NCBI GenBank assembly: GCA_011033025.1 | Contig: WFMF01000618.1 | Coordinates: 24,553-88,552 of the forward strand | Origin: Beroe forskalii | Lineage: Eukaryota > Ctenophora > Nuda > Beroida > Beroidae | Length of the DNA: 64,000 nucleotides | Reading direction: 5' to 3' | Shown: positions 1-12,012 of the stretch, piece by piece | Layout: every line of letters begins with the position of its first letter | How positions within the stretch are numbered: position 1 is the stretch's first letter | Program-made: the position numbers and the translations under genes | The notes under the pieces: model-generated | What the model was told of the DNA's origin: nothing | Databases searched by the model: none | What the model saw: the letters and a program-made list of their open reading frames with translations, nothing else

Positions 1-818
1 CAACCTGCCAACGTTTGATTTGGAAGTTACAATGTTCCAAAACTCAGTTTTAAACTGAAATGTTTAAATGTAATAGGACTGTCCAAGAAAAATGTTAGCC
101 GAATTCACAATTAACTTTATTTAATTTTATTCTTATCATAACCCATCTCAGCGTCAAAAATCTGCAGTTCATCCACCTAAAGTTCAAAATGATTGCAGCC
201 GTGAAGTCACCTTAAACGTCTGAAATTTGATACACTGAAATGACTGAAACACCCGGGTTCCTGTTACGAGAAAACTCGCGAGAAAACTCGCAAGAAAACT
301 TACGAGAAATGTTTTCGCCGCAGTTCCTGTACAAAAATTCTCGCGAGAAAAACTAATTTTTTCCTCGCGAGAATACTCGCGAGAAATTTGAACACGTTTA
401 CATTTTCCTCGCGAGAATTCTCGCAAGGAAAATACGAAAAGGAATAATTGATTTTGGATGGAATATTACACGTAATGGGAATATCGAATTATGAGCGTCA
501 ATTACGTTTGAGCAAAACAAAAAACTCGTGTACAGGAACTATGTTGATGAAAATCCTGATTTCTCGCAAGTTTTCTTGCAAGTTTTTTCGTGAGTTTTTC
601 TCGTAACAGGAACTCGGGTGTTAGTGATGAAATTAACTCACAAAACACATATCATTTGTGGTTTGTGGTGATTCTGGAATTGTGGGCTTTGTTCGATTGT
701 ACAATGGTGTCCGACTTAAAGACTAAAGTATGCATTTTTTACAATTAATCGTAACATGTTTTCTGAAACAAAATAATGAACTCCATAACAAATTTTTAGA
801 TCCATCATTCTCCTAGCA
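1..818. repeat. Inverted copy of the 15505-15925 region
   Basis: Read in reverse complement, these bases match 15925 down to about 15505, including the intron next to a dynein exon. The first five bases are the complement of the start of the dynein exon at 15920, so homology runs off the window edge. Similarity stops near 818, and a 375-bp element interrupts it at 248-622. A second, inverted piece of the dynein 5' region therefore probably lies just left of the window. Confidence 0.85.
248..622. mobile_element. 375-bp MITE with terminal inverted repeats
   Basis: The left end reads ACACCCGGGTTCCTGTTACG and the right end is its near-perfect complement, followed inward on both sides by repeats of a CTCGCGAGAAAA-like motif. 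The matching DNA at about 15680-15700 lacks the element but has about 12 other bases at that point, so no clean target-site duplication is visible. It looks like a non-autonomous DNA transposon of unknown superfamily. It has no coding capacity. Confidence 0.75.
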
Positions 819-1614
819 TGTTCTATGCCTATTGACAATGAAATCTGAATCATAATTGCTATAGCATTGAAAAGAATTGATATGTTAAGACTTTGGTGTA
901 ATGGCTACAAAATATAAATTACTTGTTTTATTAAATTACTTGTTTTATTAGTTAATAGGTTAGGTACCTTTTGCAAGCATTTTATTATTTAAACCTTGCA
1001 TGTTCTTAGTCTGTACTCTGTGTGTGAAAAAATTAGTTTTCTAAAACATGGTCATATCAATTTGTTGCCTCACCAATCATTAAAGTACTTTGTCCTGTTT
1101 CAAACTACCAAGGCTATGATGGAGGCATCTCATCAAGACCTAAGGATAGAGATTAGAACTGATGGAATTAAGTTTTTTCGTCAATCTTATCATTTAGAAG
1201 TGTATCAGAAATGAATAAATTGTAATATGGGTAATGCAATATTTGGCAATGCAATATTTGACAATGCAATATTTGCCAACCAACAAACTTAATCAGTACT
1301 CAATCCTCAATAAACAGGTTGCTGCTTTGATGAAATTAAACAAGGTAGTTCTCCAGAGACAAAGTCAATAACAATCTGTTGTGAAGAATCTATAACATAA
1401 CACAGATTGTAAATATAATTTATTTTCATAATTTCAACAGCACATCATCAAAAAATATTTTTTGCTGATGATTTCCCATCAGATTTTTTCAGAAACATAA
1501 ACCAAGACAAGAATAGCACAAAAATTGTATTATTTGATAACAACAAAATTTTTCCAAGACATTCTTGTAATTTTTATTGCAAATTATTCTAATTGCAAAA
1601 ATTATTTAAATTTG
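819..1614. other. AT-rich stretch without a recognised gene
   Basis: I see no gene here. A 15-bp motif around GCAATATTTG is repeated three times near 1229-1275. The short open frames have no recognisable domain. Confidence 0.5.
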
Positions 1615-2245
1615 AGCCGCGCGCACGCCGCGCACACCGATCACTGAATGCGCGAAAACTTGGTCATGGTACCCGAAATGAGCCTCGTCGGCCATGGTTT
1701 GGCCGACGTGGCTCACTTTTAAAACAATTTGGACCTAAAAATTGATTTCAAAAATTTTTCCCCAAGTGAGCCACCTCGGCCACCATAGATCAGCATTAAG
1801 CACCTGGTTAGGTGAACCTCTCTAGAATCAGACTGAATCAGCGCCGCGCGCGCGGCGCTGATTCGCGGCTAGCGTTGGCGTCAGCGGGTCATACATCGTA
1901 CGACAACCTAAACCTAACAAATCCTGACCATAACCCTAACCTTTAAAGCGCGAGCGCCAGGCTGCCAGATGCGTTTAATTTTATTTTTCTGAGTGACGTC
2001 ATTGTCATAGATAATGAAGGCTCCCGTTTACATGGGACACTAGCCTTAATGTGGCAAAGTAACTGCCATAATAGGATTTTACCATACCCTGGCCCTCCGC
2101 CGCGCGCCATTTTTTTTAAATTCCGCGACCCTCTAAATTTCCGAGTGTTGAGCGCTATACTAGGAATGGGTGATCAACAGGCCATGTTCCCCTAACCAGG
2201 GGCGTCGCGAAACGGTTTAGCGCTTGCCGCGCCGCGCACTCCGTG
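1615..2245. repeat. CpG-dense, hairpin-rich segment
   Basis: This stretch is far richer in CpG than its AT-rich surroundings. It holds a perfect 30-bp palindrome at 1835-1864 whose half is GAATCAGCGCCGCGC, and a hairpin at about 1681-1718 with arms around CGTCGGCCA. GCGCGC runs occur near both ends. It could be a decayed non-autonomous DNA element or a CpG island. I found no clear terminal repeats or target duplication. Confidence 0.45.
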
Positions 2246-2955
2246 CGCGAAACCAGGGTCCTGGTTAGGGCAACTGGCCATGTACCAAATTTTTTTGAAG
2301 TTTCTCACATGATCTCACCAGTCACCCATGCAGGAATGATCTTAGGATCATTCAACAACGTATCAGAAAGCACTCGCATAGAACTGATCATAATCTGCAC
2401 GTGCAGAATAATAGAATATCTGTATCCATAGCAACGGCGCGACTTAGCCCGGTTTAGCATTCGTATCTCATGATATTTTCTTGGCAAGCTCAAATTTAAT
2501 TGTATACGGCGGCACAGACAAACATTATTCACGTGTGACTTTACTTTATATATAAGATAGTCAAAACCCTGAATGGCCCATTCCATAGTTCATTAGTTCA
2601 AGATATTAGGATATATACACTAACTTAGCAAATGATTCAAATGCAAAATGAAGATTCATTCTCTCCAGGCCAAAAAATCTTCATGCCACTGCCCTTGAGG
2701 ATACACAAGGACATTTTGTCTCAGCACTACATCAGGACACTAGGGCTCTATGAGCATGTCATAGAGCACTGTTTTAGGACAGTTGGGTACAACATCAGGA
2801 CACATGGAACTGTGTAAGGGCCCTAAATCTGGTCACTCTTATTCAATACCTTCCTCAAATGAGGATTTGAAAATTCATAACTTCAGCTTGGGTAAAACCC
2901 ATAGGTAACTGATGTTCTTCTCTATTAGGAACAATAAAACAACAACAAAAAAACT
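2246..2955. other. Intergenic stretch, nothing recognised
   Basis: Only short open frames without recognisable features are present. It lies just before the LINE remnant. Confidence 0.4.
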
Positions 2956-4681
2956 GTGAATTACAAAAATCGTTTTAGAACGAAGCCCATTGATCAAGCT
3001 AATCTGTTTAACGAATTTTTCTTTGAACAGTTCTGTGAGGAAAGTTATTATGATATTGACATAGACATGTGTTCCAACAACCATTTTATCGACTTAGAAT
3101 TCCACTGTCTTGATATCATGTTACTACTTAAGGAGGTAAATTCCTCAAAGCTGCTGGTCCTGATGGAATTTCATGGTATGGTGCTGAAAGAACGGCATCA
3201 CTGGCCAAGCCCCTTGCTTCAATTTCAATATAGCATACATAACTGGTTGTATACCCTCAGAATGGAAATTAGCCTCGATTGTACCTGTACATAAGAAAGG
3301 GATAAAGGTATGGTCGAAAATTATAGATTTCATCACTCCACATCTCTTATTATGAAGGTATTTGAAAAATGTATCCGAAAAGAGCTTTTTCTTGCATGTG
3401 AACCCTTCCTTTGACTCAAGGCAACATGGGGTTTATCAATGGTAAGTCCTGCACAACGCAATTAAAACATTTACGCATGACCTTTGCCACTGGCCTCAAT
3501 GATAAAGCAAAGATGGATATAATTTACTTTGATTTTGCTAAGGCCTTTGATAGTGTCTCACGACCTGATTCTCAAGAAGCTTAAGGAAAAGTTCAAAATA
3601 GATGGCTTGATGCTACGTTTCATAAAGTCATATCTTCAGGACCAGCAGCAGGAAGTTATCATAGGAGGTTTCAAGTCAGGGGTCCTACCCGTAAAATCAG
3701 GTGTACCACAGGGCTCTATTTTAGGCTCATTGTTGTTTGTTATCTTCATAAATGACATGTTTAATTGTATTTCAGATGGCAAACATCACCCTCTATGCAG
3801 ATGACACTAAGATCTGGAGGAAATATATATCTCAGAAGATCATTTTGCACTTCAAAGTGATATTAATAATCTAAATGATTGGTCCATAGCCAATAAAATG
3901 AAATTCCATCCTTCAAGTGTAAGGCACTATCTGTTTCTAATCAACGAAATATATTGCATAACTTACCTTTCACGATATTCATATACAAACTTGGTAATGT
4001 ATTCATTGACTACACTCAGTCACAGGTAGATTTAGGAGTCACTGTCACAACTAAACTTCACTGGACTGAACAATGTGATAAACTCAGTAAACGTGCAAGT
4101 TCAAAGCTTGCACTTCTCATGCGTACATGTCATTTCACATCCAACAGGAGACAAAAAAGGGCATTTTATCTCACTGTTGTTCGATCAATATTTGAACACT
4201 GCTCGGTTATATGGCACCCTATCAGCAAAAATCAGTTACATAAATTTGAGTCTATCCAAAAGAAGGCCATCAAATGGATAAATGGACAACCATTTGATCA
4301 TTATAGTGATGCAGTTTATGCTGAGAAACTTAAAGAATTAGATATATTGCCTCTTAAAATCAAATTTGCTCTGAATGACTTGTTATTGTTCTTTCAAATT
4401 ATCAATAGATTGATGCCTATTGATTTACCACCTCAATTTCGATAACCAAGCCTCATGATGTGAGATTAACGAAAAACTTCAGCAATTATTGACAGCACTG
4501 ATTTTACTCATCAAATGCAACATAAAGCCGCACTGTGATAGCTTTAAAATAGTTTCTTTATAGGACCATGGAGCTCTGGAATAACATACCATGTGAAATT
4601 AGGCAAGATAAATCTTTAGCTGTTTTCAAATGTAAAGTACGTAATTTTCTTTTGTCCAGTGACCTAGATTGGCCTGATTAA
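2956..4681 (+). pseudogene. Degenerate non-LTR retrotransposon reverse transcriptase
   Basis: Pieces of a LINE reverse transcriptase occur in order but in different frames. Near 3519-3549 comes YFDFAKAFDSVSH, then at about 3694-3735 SGVPQGSILGSLLF, then YADDTKIW near 3797 with the catalytic YADD. The thumb and C-terminal region follows at 3954-4445 with VRSIFEHCSVIWHP. A tail with LWNNIPCEIR and VFKCKVRNFL ends at about 4681. This order and the C-terminal signature are typical of the CR1/L2/Jockey-like group. Frameshifts between blocks and the lack of an endonuclease domain mark it as a dead, 5'-truncated copy. Confidence 0.85.
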
Positions 4682-6326
4682 AAACTGATAAAACTGCAGG
4701 CTTGAATATTTAAATGGCCCCAGAGATTGTCTAGTCGTCAGTATCATCTTGGGTCACATTCCAAGTATGTATTTAAATGATATGATCGTACATTTTATGT
4801 GTGATCTTGCAGCTGTTGCTAGCTTTTCAATGGATAAAGCTATTTCAATATTTCAATATTGCAGAGTATAATCAAATACTCCATTTCAACTTTGACATTA
4901 TAACTCTTAAAAGGACTACATAACTTAATCTTATATCGAATGAAGTGATGAAAGCCAAAATTATGAGCATTTACTGTTTCAATCAATGTTTATATATTGA
5001 ATAAATTGAATAATTCTAATTTTTTAATTCTAATTCATTAACTTATTAATATTTAAATATCTTAAAGGTTATAATTGGACAAATTATATTTTGAACTTTT
5101 GCTTTTAGTCTTTGCCTACCACACAGTATGAGCCTAAGTTATAAATTAACCGTTATTTTTAACATATCATATGTTTTGATTGTTGGTTTGTCAGGCCCTG
5201 CTCTTATTACGGTTTCATACTGTGTTGCAGGTTTAGCCTCAATTATGGGGGTTATTTTATAATATTTTATCAGATATTATCCCAGATGATATTGTAAGAT
5301 AATTCTATTTAATTGAAATTTTGAAATAAAAATAATGAAATATTGACCTTGGACCCCCAGAAACCCTCAAAAAGTGAAATGCCCTCATGATGGAGTCTGG
5401 GCTCTGCTGGTGGACTAAAAAAAGTGGACTCTGCTGGTGGGCTCAAACTCCATTCACCATTATTATATCATTCCACCAGTCGACTCTGCACATGGATCAA
5501 AGTCTGCTGGTGGAGTCCACTGACCCTGTGGTGCACTTTACTCGAAGAAGATTCTAAGGCACCTGCATCGTTACACGTCGATCAAATGAACTGATCAAAT
5601 GAAAAACGCACACAATTGCGCGCGCTTGCTTTTTTGCGCGGATGTCTTCATAAAAGTGTATTGTGCGTGTTTTTCATTTGATCAATCCATTTGATCGACG
5701 CGGAACGATGAAACCACCTAATTCAAAGTTGTTGAATTTTTGGTGGACTGTCCACCACTGCACAGATGAGTGCAAGCAGACCAGCTCTGTGGTGGACTTT
5801 CAAAAAGTCACCTGGGAGTCCTCTAAAGTCTATCAAAACTTTTTGAAGGTGGACTTTTGTGAAGTCCACAGCAGACCCACTGCAGGTCTGCAAATTAATG
5901 GTTATAACCATGGTGTCTTGACCTTTTGAGGCCCAGTGTATTTGGGTACTTTTTGCAGCACATAGCATGCATATGTGCTGTACTTTGTTTTGCATAGAAA
6001 CTAGATATAACATAATATCAAGCTGTCATGGACCACAAAAAAGTACCGAACCAAGACTTTAAATGCTGCACCTCAAAAGGTCAAAAACTGGGTAATGCAT
6101 GGTATGACCAGTTGAAAACTGTGAAAACAGGAATGCCATGTATTAGGTATATATTATTTATATGCCAAATGCTCAAATGTATAATCACTGAAGCTGAACA
6201 TACTGGTCTCAAACATTTCTTAGAAACTGAATTTAGATAAATGAATCATTTTCAAATTCATTAACTATTGATCAGAAAATTATTCATTGATATAAGTACC
6301 TTATGCTTAATTTTTCACATTTGCAG
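4682..6326. other. Intergenic region upstream of the SHOC1-like gene
   Basis: No gene recognised. The stretch 5380-5530 repeats the motif GTGGACTCTGCTGGTG and variants several times, and related words recur at 5745-5890. A hairpin element sits at 5576-5710. A good 3' splice site (pyrimidine-rich, ending TTTGCAG) at 6326 suggests an upstream non-coding or short coding exon of the next gene that I cannot place. Confidence 0.4.
5576..5710. mobile_element. 135-bp hairpin MITE
   Basis: The ends are near-perfect inverted repeats: CATCGTTACACGTCGATCAA on the left and the complement of CATCGTTCCGCGTCGATCAA on the right, each continuing about 30 bp inward. The same right-end sequence recurs in the dynein introns at about 39440-39480 and, inverted, at 55450-55490, so this is a repeat family. 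Confidence 0.7.
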
Positions 6327-6333
6327 ATGAAGT

Positions 6334-9300
6334 ATGCCTCAATTCCGTTCAAGTTGTTATTTTGCACAGCATATCCAACAAAGAGAAGAAAGACACCGAG
6401 AACTAGTTTTAAGAGCCCCACATCTCAGTAATAATATATGTGATTGGAGTGAAGTAGATCTTCAACAAGAAGTCTACAGGAAGCCATGGGATTTCATAGC
6501 TGCTAATTTCAAAGTATCAGAAGAAGATTTTCTGAGCAGTAATGAATTTGATATCACTGCATATTTACATCAAGAAGCACCAGATCACATATCATCTATC
6601 AATGAACTTATTGATGAAGGAGATGGTGACGATCCAGCATCAGTTATCAGTGAAGTGCCTATTATGCATGAACTTATTTCTGATGGAAAGGGTTGCTCAT
6701 GGGAACTGCTGCCATTAAATAAGCCTGTTGATAAGTTGGTTGAAGAAACAGCTGAAGATGTTTCCCCTCAATCTGTCTCTGATGAATCCACATCTTCACC
6801 ATGTTTTTCTGGCCCCATCAGTCACAATGATGAAAAAGAAGAAACCCCCATTTTATGTGTTGACAGTTGTTCTTCAAGCCCTGAAAAAATTCTGGATGAC
6901 AAGGTGGAAATAAAAGAATTGGCATTAGAGAATCCTGTCATATTCTTGCCAACGAAATTTTGTAACAAACCTCCTTTGTTGGAAAACTTCATGCCAATTG
7001 AAATAACTGAAAACCCAATTGACTTATTTCCATGGTATGAGCATTTAATTGAAAAGTGTCCCCCAGATGAGCAAAGACTTCTCCTGACACCTCCAGACAT
7101 AGATTTACTTTCATTTTCAACAACGAAAAGTTTTGTTGACCTACCACATTTTACTCGAGCTGTAACAGATCTCAAATACTTAGATTCATTGGTTTGGAAT
7201 CCATTCAAACTTGATCAAGTTTCAAAAAATATCATGAAAACAATTGAAATGTTGAATGAGCAATTCACACCTGGGAATGAAGATGAGTCATGCAGCAGCA
7301 ATCAAATTACAGAGAATGAAGAAGAGCCATGCAGCAGCAATGAAATTACAGAGAATGAAGAAGAGCCATGCAGCAGCAATCAAATTACAGAGAATGAAGA
7401 AGAGTCATGCAGCAGCAATGAAATTACAGAAATTTCTGTAGCAACAAATTTGCCTGTTAATATTAAAGTTTCTAATAATTCAGACTTCCCAGTGCCTCCA
7501 ATTCCTGCAAAATTCCCTAGATGTGTCAATCCTATCCCAGCTCTGCCGAAAGTTTCATTGCCAAGGCAGTCATCAGGCTTAAATGATTCTGTCGATAACT
7601 TTATGATGCTTCGACAGAAGAATTATCAAAAGTCAGATAAACCTGATCAAGCAGCTTTGAGCATTGTTATTTCAGAAAAGAAAAGAAAGGCAGTTATACA
7701 TGACATTGAATGCAATATCGATGAGTATTCAATGAAATTTGTCAATAGAATTTATGAATACTGTAGGCCAGATATCAATGCATTGGTTTCAAAAAACATT
7801 TTGAAGGATCACTATCTATTCCTTTCCATCGAGGAAAGCTATCTAGATTTCACACTGAAGGAACAAATCAAAAGTGACAATAAAATTGCTTGTGAAATAT
7901 TACTCCGGCTTATCCCCATCAAAAGAGCTATCACAATAGCAACTCAAATAGACACTGAAGCAAGCTTAGAATATCTGAAGAGTTTGAATATTGAAGATAA
8001 CAGGTTCTTACTGTGTATGAGGGACTTGTCGGCTATTCAGTTCGAAATCATTTACTCTGGACACAACACATCAAAAATGATGCAGCTTTGCAGTATACTC
8101 AAAGATAAGTCCGATGAAGTCTCTTTAATTCTGTTGAGTAATGCTCGTAACAGCAAGTCTGCTCTGATGGAAACTGTCACAAAAATTTCAGGTATTGCTG
8201 TTGCTCCAGCACTTTCTTTCCTTAATTATAAGTGCTATATTTTCAACTCAGAAGACATGAATGCTGAGTTCTCCTGGGATAGGTTTTCCTCAGTTATTGA
8301 GTACAATCAAACATCAAAAGTCATTGAAGACATGATCTCTGATGTCAACATACAACATTACATTCTAAACACTGTGATCCCACCAAAACAAAACTTACTG
8401 TGCATCAATAGTGAGGAGTTCAAAATAGTGGCGTATTCGTCCCTTGGATTACAAGATCCTTCAATGCTTGGAGACAGAGCATAATTTCGTGGTTTATCAA
8501 AGGCAAGCTTTGAATGACTATTCTAATGAGACACTTATCATTGATGAAAAAACATGTGTTGTCATTATCAGAAATTTGAATGAAATAAAACAAGTGAGAG
8601 AGGTGTCGGCGCTGTTCATCACTATCTCCCTTAGTTATAGCTCACTAAACGTGATATTTGATGTATCAACCTGTCATTATACTGACCTTTTTTCAGTAGT
8701 TTTAGCTTCTCTCGCCCTTTTCAACACCAAAGACTTGAAAATCAAGTTGTTCTACTGCCTTTCATTGGACGATTTTTGTAAAACAATAGTGAAAATATCA
8801 CATGCTGCGAAAGCAAATATAAGTGCTCAATGGAAGTCTACTGAACTTTGGCTAAAACGTACTTGGCTTACTGAAGAGGAAAGCAACCATGAAACACTTT
8901 TGTCAAAAATTCCGTGCATCAATGCCTACGTTGCCCAGATTATGCTTACAACCTATCCCCTGGTGGACCTCATGAGTCTCACTCTTCAGGAACTAATTGA
9001 GAACATATCCGTTGTTCCCGTGGAGGTTCTAAAGAGGTTCCACCAATGTGTCCACAAAGTTGCTAACTCAGAGCAGCACAACAAGACTGTACAGTTTGAT
9101 ACTGTTACATCTGTTCAGGAATATACCCCAACTCAGACTATACAGTCTCCTGGAACGCCCTTCCAACGGACTTCCCTCCCTCCTCTCAAATCATCATTTG
9201 ATTTAGGTGAAGCTGTGGGCCAGACCTACGAAACCCCAAACCACAGGAGAAGCAAATTCCCCAATGTGACCAAGACTCCTATGAAGCCTAAAAATGTTGT

Positions 9301-9460
9301 GAAACCTTTTATATACGGAGAAATATGTAGTTCAAATACAAAGAGGTCTGTTGAGGAGTTTCATAAGCATTCATTTAGTTTCAGTAAACGAAGAAAAGTT
9401 TCAATTGAAAAAAGTAGAATCCGGGATGGTGGCCAAACTACACTATTCATTGAAAAATAG
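6334..9460 (+). CDS. SHOC1/ZIP2-like meiotic crossover protein, one frameshift
   Basis: The first frame (6334-8484) gives about 716 residues; the rest (to 9460) lies in the next frame, open from 8429. The C-terminal half resembles SHOC1 (shortage in chiasmata 1, the MZIP2 group), an XPF-related but catalytically inactive protein that acts with SPO16 in meiotic crossover formation (family knowledge). What I see: YRKPWD near residue 48; four copies of a 12-residue EEPCSSNEITEN-type repeat near residues 316-366; a Rossmann-like region around 8040-8700; a helix-hairpin-helix-like segment around 8910-9060 (INAYVAQIML...VLKRFHQC); and a basic, Ser-rich tail. One base too many, or two too few, between 8429 and 8484 breaks the frame: either a mutation or a sequencing error. 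It is almost intronless downstream of the splice acceptor at 6326. A second frame starts ATG at 6327 but ends after 34 codons. Confidence 0.65.
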
Positions 9461-9659
9461 ATGTATTGATTATCATTTTATTTTAGTTTTAGTATAAAGT
9501 GTAAAATAATTCTTGTACAGCAAAACGGGAACTTTTAATGCATTCCTCTCAAGTATTCGTTATTATCAATGAACGATGTTTATTTTGAACAAAAACTGAT
9601 AATTATGAATTTCGTTGATGATCGTATCACTGTATCAATGCATCGATTGAATTATATGA

Positions 9660-9665
9660 AATAAA
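9660..9665 (+). promoter_or_regulatory. Polyadenylation signal AATAAA
   Basis: AATAAA lies about 200 bp after the stop codon of the SHOC1-like gene, a plausible distance for its 3' end. Confidence 0.5.
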
Positions 9666-10075
9666 GTTTTGCCTGATTTTTGGAATGTCGAACCACCGAA
9701 AAAGGGAGAAAGAGAGAGGGGTAGATTGAATTCTTAACATCCATTCATGATTCATGATCTATTTGTTGCCTTTCAAGCAATTATAAGACAATCAAACTAA
9801 GAAACTATTTAAGACTATTTTCATTATTGTGATCAGATTGTGAATCTTCAAAATACCAATTTAATAATTTTAGATTCCAAGATTTAGATTCCAAGAATCG
9901 TGAATCATTAACATTTTAACTAACTGAGGTCAAATATGTCATACTTGTGAACTCAACTCCCTCTCACCTTTCTATGGCTATGTTCAGCTCTACAACTGGA
10001 AGCTGATCGGCATCCCAATCAGATTAGTACACTAATTAGTACTAATTAGACTCACCTGAATGTGAAGAAGCACTA

Positions 10076-10897
10076 TTGAGAGTCACGGATCCTGTTACTC
10101 TCATATCACAGAGCAGACAGACAGGAGGTATTTTCACTGGGGAGTGTTTCAGTGGAGAAAACCGGGCCGATGGCGCCTCAAGGAGAAAGTCACGGTGTTC
10201 TGCCGTCCTGGATAAACTGGCTAAGGTCCTGATAATTCACAAGGAAGCCGTGGCCCCAACTTTTAACCCTGAAGTTACCCTCGAACAGAAGTGTTTGGAG
10301 GTTGTCCCCCTGTCAGGGGCTGACGTTCAGTCCAGATCAGATCTAGATAACGTTAGAAAGCGGCACTTTTATTTTGAAATTTACCATGTACCCGGGCAAC
10401 AGAGACCGTTTTATATTTTCTGTAACCAATCAGCTTCCGAAAGAGACAAGTGGGTGGAACGTGTGAACTTCCTCGTGGATTTAGCAGTGGACGTGGACTT
10501 CTTGCAGACACAAAATGACATGCTGCAAAGGAAGCTGTTTAGTGCGACTACCCTGCTCAAAATGAACATCGGGGAGGTTCTACTGGCCAACATGCTCAAT
10601 GGAACATACAAGAAGGGCAGCAGAAAATACCGCGAAGTTATTGGGCATTTGGACGGGTACTTCAAGATATGGGAGGAAGTCATGAGCAAGAAGATCCAAG
10701 TTCATAACGAAATCTTGTCCTTTGTTGAGAATGGGTCCTGGAAAATGTCCAGGGATATGCCTGAATCGGAAAGGACCTCGTCGCTTGATGAAATAGATCC
10801 GAACACACCCAAAAACCGGGTCTTAAACCGAGTTGTCAGAACTATCGGGCATGTTCGGAGAAACTCAATCACTTCCGCTGCTTTTGATGAAATATGA
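10076..10897 (+). CDS. PH-domain protein, 3'-terminal exon
   Basis: The frame is open from about 10076 with no in-frame ATG before the domain, so upstream exons are missing or unrecognised. AG dinucleotides near 10113-10127 are candidate splice acceptors. Residues about 45-150 look like a pleckstrin homology domain: SRCSAVLDKLAKVLIIHK, then RKRHFYFEIYHV, and the closing helix ERDKWVERVNFLVDL with the conserved Trp. PH domains bind phosphoinositides or proteins at membranes. The 120-residue C-terminal part is helical, then Ser/Arg-rich (TPKNRVLNRVVRTIGHVRR). I do not recognise the family beyond the PH fold. An AATAAA follows at 11141. It is convergent with the minus-strand membrane protein at 11467-12012. 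Confidence 0.6.
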   Translation: MRVTDPVTLISQSRQTGGIFTGECFSGENRADGASRRKSRCSAVLDKLAKVLIIHKEAVAPTFNPEVTLEQKCLEVVPLSGADVQSRSDLDNVRKRHFYFEIYHVPGQQRPFYIFCNQSASERDKWVERVNFLVDLAVDVDFLQTQNDMLQRKLFSATTLLKMNIGEVLLANMLNGTYKKGSRKYREVIGHLDGYFKIWEEVMSKKIQVHNEILSFVENGSWKMSRDMPESERTSSLDEIDPNTPKNRVLNRVVRTIGHVRRNSITSAAFDEI

Positions 10898-11140
10898 ATG
10901 GGTATTTATTTGTTTTTTAATCTTATGTATGACATTGACAAAATCATTGCTTAATTTAGCTATTTAGATGAAGAATTATGTGCACTATTTTCTTATTAAA
11001 AAGTAAAACAGCTATTTGCAAATAGAAATAGTAACACAAGTTAGTAAGTTAAAAGTTTTTGAAAATAATATAACAGTTGATTTCAACTCATTGGCTCATT
11101 GCATCTATTAAAGTATTGAAGCAGCAATGCCCTAATGTCT

Positions 11141-11146
11141 AATAAA
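11141..11146 (+). promoter_or_regulatory. Polyadenylation signal AATAAA
   Basis: AATAAA lies 244 bp downstream of the PH-domain gene stop and is its likely 3' end signal. Confidence 0.45.
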
Positions 11147-11466
11147 AACCCCGCGAAATATCTGTATGGCAATAGCTTCTGTGCAAGCTCTCTAATTTCT
11201 TCTTCATCTCTAGAACCATGCTAATGAAGACTTTGTGAGAAGTTTGCTAAATCTTCATATCCATAGTTTTATCCCATCTGCTGAATAGCCGTTCTCTGTG
11301 TCTTGTAGGGAGACACGAGAACTTTCAATTCAGCGTTCTTTGAGTTCCTTTTCACAAGTTTCAGATTTCCCTTTCTCAAAGTCTCGACTCGCTGCAGGTA
11401 GCAACTAGCATCTGCTCATATACTCGATGAGAATAAAAGCGTTTTCTCGCTCATCTGATTGCTCTT

Positions 11467-12012
11467 TCACTGGAATGTTATCCAGTGCTGTGATTGCGAA
11501 GCACGAAGCTCGTTGTCTTGATCATAATAATCATTGTTAGCATTTCCTTCTGGGGCAGCTGTTGGAGTAGGACTATCTTCACTCTTCAGGGGGTAGATGC
11601 TTAAGCGAGTTTCTGATAAGGCAGCATCTTCACCCCTCTCCTTGAACAGGTCTCGTAATCCGAGTGTTAGCTTGGAGTCTCCCGATGTCACTGACATCTT
11701 TTCTGGATCTCGAGAGTCCTCATCGCTAGGCATATCAAAGACAAAGTCGTTTTCGAACTCCAGTGATTCACTCCACCTCTTTCTCCTGACAGTGGGGACC
11801 GCAAAACTGGTTCCTTTTTTATTGCTGCAGAATTGGGGCGAAAACTGGAAATCGTAGGATTCTTCTTCATTTGTGTCAGGCATTGCCTCCTGGGATTGTC
11901 CGGTTTCTGCGTCATGACTGATGAACTCCTTGGCGGCGCATTTCTCTAACAGTTGCTTTGCTTGATGTGCGATTTTTACCAACGCCAGTATTGACATCAG
12001 TATCATTGCCAT
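11467..12012 (-). CDS. Single-pass membrane protein with acidic Ser-rich tail (unknown)
   Basis: From the ATG at 12012 the product is 181 residues. The frame is open further upstream to a stop near 12070, and a TTTACAAG-type acceptor could start the exon about 22 nt before the ATG. Including those residues, DLVIVLFMAMILMSILALVK forms one clear transmembrane helix at the N-terminus. It is followed by a long polar segment rich in Glu, Asp and Ser (DMPSDEDSRDPE, SEDSPTPTAAPEGN), probably cytosolic and phosphorylated. No family recognised. It lies head-to-head with the dynein gene, whose first ATG is 1 kb away, so the two may share a promoter region. Confidence 0.55.
   Translation of the reverse strand: MAMILMSILALVKIAHQAKQLLEKCAAKEFISHDAETGQSQEAMPDTNEEESYDFQFSPQFCSNKKGTSFAVPTVRRKRWSESLEFENDFVFDMPSDEDSRDPEKMSVTSGDSKLTLGLRDLFKERGEDAALSETRLSIYPLKSEDSPTPTAAPEGNANNDYYDQDNELRASQSQHWITFQ

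Noticed and set aside
10076-10078. TTG as the start of the PH-domain protein
   Set aside because: Eukaryotic genes rarely start at TTG; the frame more likely begins at a splice acceptor.
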